This document shows positions 63,129 to 64,000 of a stretch of DNA of 64,000 bases, piece by piece. The first letter of the stretch is position 1; each line of letters starts with the position of its first letter. The notes beneath the pieces are model-generated. The model did no database searches and had not been told where the DNA came from. It worked only from the letters and a program-made list of their open reading frames with translations. The position numbers and the translations under genes were made by a program. Source of the stretch: Bog-756 sp963778165 (lineage in GTDB: Bacteria; Actinomycetota; Acidimicrobiia; Acidimicrobiales; RAAP-2); contig CAVZTE010000002.1 of assembly GCA_963778165.1 (NCBI GenBank), positions 186,001 through 250,000 of the forward strand, given 5' to 3'.

Positions 63129-64000
63129 ATGAGCCCTACCGACTCCGGTCCCCCCATCGCCACCATCAACCCTGCCAACGGCGAGCTTCTCCAGTCGTTC
63201 GAGCCCTACGATGCCGCCGGGGTCGAGTCCCGGCTGGCCGCCACGGCGGCAGCTGTGCCTGTGTGGGCCGCCTCCACCTTTGCCGAGCGGTCGCGCCTGC
63301 TCATCACGGTGGCCGAGCTCCTCGAGGCCGAGTTGCCCGACATCGCCCAGGTGATGAGCACCGAAATGGGCAAGCCCTTCGCCCAGGCCAAAGGGGAGGT
63401 GGCCAAGTGCGCCAGCGCCTTCCGCTGGTTCGCCGAGCATGGCGAGAGCCTGCTGGCTGACGAGGAGGTACCGGTCAACGCCTCTCTGGGACTGATCACC
63501 TACCAGCCGCTGGGCGCCGTGCTGGCCATCATGCCGTGGAACTTTCCCCTCTGGCAGGTGGTCCGGTTCGCCGCTCCCGCCCTGATGGCCGGCAATGTCG
63601 GGCTGCTCAAGCATGCACCCAGCGTGCCCAGGACCGCCCTGCTGTTGGAGGACCTGTTCCGCCGGGCCGGCGCCCCTGACGGGGTCTTCCAGACCCTGCT
63701 GATCGGGACCGATCAGGTGTCGGCCGTGATCGCCGATCCGCGGGTGGCCGCCGTGACCCTGACCGGGAGTGTGGGGGCCGGGCGGGCCGTGGCAGCCCAG
63801 GCCGGAGCGGTGGGCAAGAAGATCGTCCTCGAGCTCGGTGGGAGCGACCCCTTCATCGTGCTCCCGTCGGCCGACCTCGAACAGGCCATCGCCGTGGGGG
63901 TTCAGGCCCGGGTGCAGAACGCCGGCCAGTCGTGCATCGCGGCCAAGCGGTTCATCGTCCACCAAGCGGTGGCCCAGCAGTTCATCGAGGGGTTCGTGGC
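63129..64000 (+). CDS. succinate-semialdehyde dehydrogenase-like aldehyde dehydrogenase (partial)
   Basis: Open frame from ATG 63129 to the window end, 290 residues so far. It reads INPANGELLQSFEPYD, TEMGKPFAQAKGEV, IMPWNFPLWQVVRFAAPALMAGN, VLELGGSDPFIVLP (catalytic Glu) and AGQSCIAAKRFIV (catalytic Cys). This matches GabD/succinate-semialdehyde dehydrogenases, which would finish a GABA-type route started by the upstream genes. The C-terminus lies beyond the window. Confidence 0.92.
   Translation, partial: MSPTDSGPPIATINPANGELLQSFEPYDAAGVESRLAATAAAVPVWAASTFAERSRLLITVAELLEAELPDIAQVMSTEMGKPFAQAKGEVAKCASAFRWFAEHGESLLADEEVPVNASLGLITYQPLGAVLAIMPWNFPLWQVVRFAAPALMAGNVGLLKHAPSVPRTALLLEDLFRRAGAPDGVFQTLLIGTDQVSAVIADPRVAAVTLTGSVGAGRAVAAQAGAVGKKIVLELGGSDPFIVLPSADLEQAIAVGVQARVQNAGQSCIAAKRFIVHQAVAQQFIEGFV

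Overview
The window is high-GC actinobacterial DNA. The mix of a mycofactocin cluster, an Rpf-like muralytic protein, a FadD17-type acyl-CoA synthetase, a mupirocin-type IleRS and a leuA with a leucine-rich leader peptide points to Actinomycetota. I suspect an Acidimicrobiia-like lineage rather than a mycobacterium, but no rRNA or tRNA is present to prove it. Genes are densely packed, start codons are often GTG or TTG, and successive genes commonly overlap by 4 bp.

Layout. 0.06-6.0 kb: a DUF998 membrane protein, a cold-shock protein, a secreted RCC1-repeat protein, an Rpf-like protein and a secreted Ig-fold protein, separated by long, hairpin-rich intergenic stretches. 6.1-21.3 kb (minus strand): one ~15-kb mycofactocin operon reading mftA-mftB-mftC-OYE1-SDR-OYE2-fixB-fixC-fixX-fixA-mftE-SDR-mftF, then two membrane-anchored proteins, the last ending in a GH43-type beta-propeller. 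mftR is divergent at 21.4 kb. 22.3-25.9 kb: a large secreted adhesin-like protein. 26-33 kb: an amidohydrolase, an ArsR/AHSA1 pair, two SRPBCC proteins, thioesterase-FadD17-YihY. 33-36.5 kb: an SsuABC-like transporter with an Rrf2 regulator. 36.7-44.4 kb: an Fpg-family protein, ileS, an FGGY kinase and two methyltransferases. 44.7-49 kb: a giant secreted protein with near-identical 360-bp tandem repeats. 49-51 kb: leuA with an attenuator and a putative leaderless leader peptide. 51.2-56.8 kb: a secreted protein, a GNAT, an MFS exporter, and an ECF sigma/anti-sigma-like/G1-peptidase operon. 57-64 kb: a Puu-like glutamylated-amine degradation locus (glutamine-synthetase-like ligase, SDR, gamma-Glu hydrolase, aldehyde dehydrogenases, AMP ligase), cut by the window end.

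How the mycofactocin block may work. MftA is the precursor, MftB/MftC modify its C-terminal Val-Tyr, MftE cleaves it and MftF glycosylates it. Two mycofactocin-type SDRs would reduce the cofactor. Two FadH/OYE iron-sulfur flavoproteins, an ETF (FixAB) and an ETF:quinone-oxidoreductase-like pair (FixCX) give a plausible electron route to the quinone pool (inference). No mftD is present in the window. The block also carries many apparent frameshifts. Almost all are single extra bases in short G or C runs, which reads more like sequence error than gene decay.
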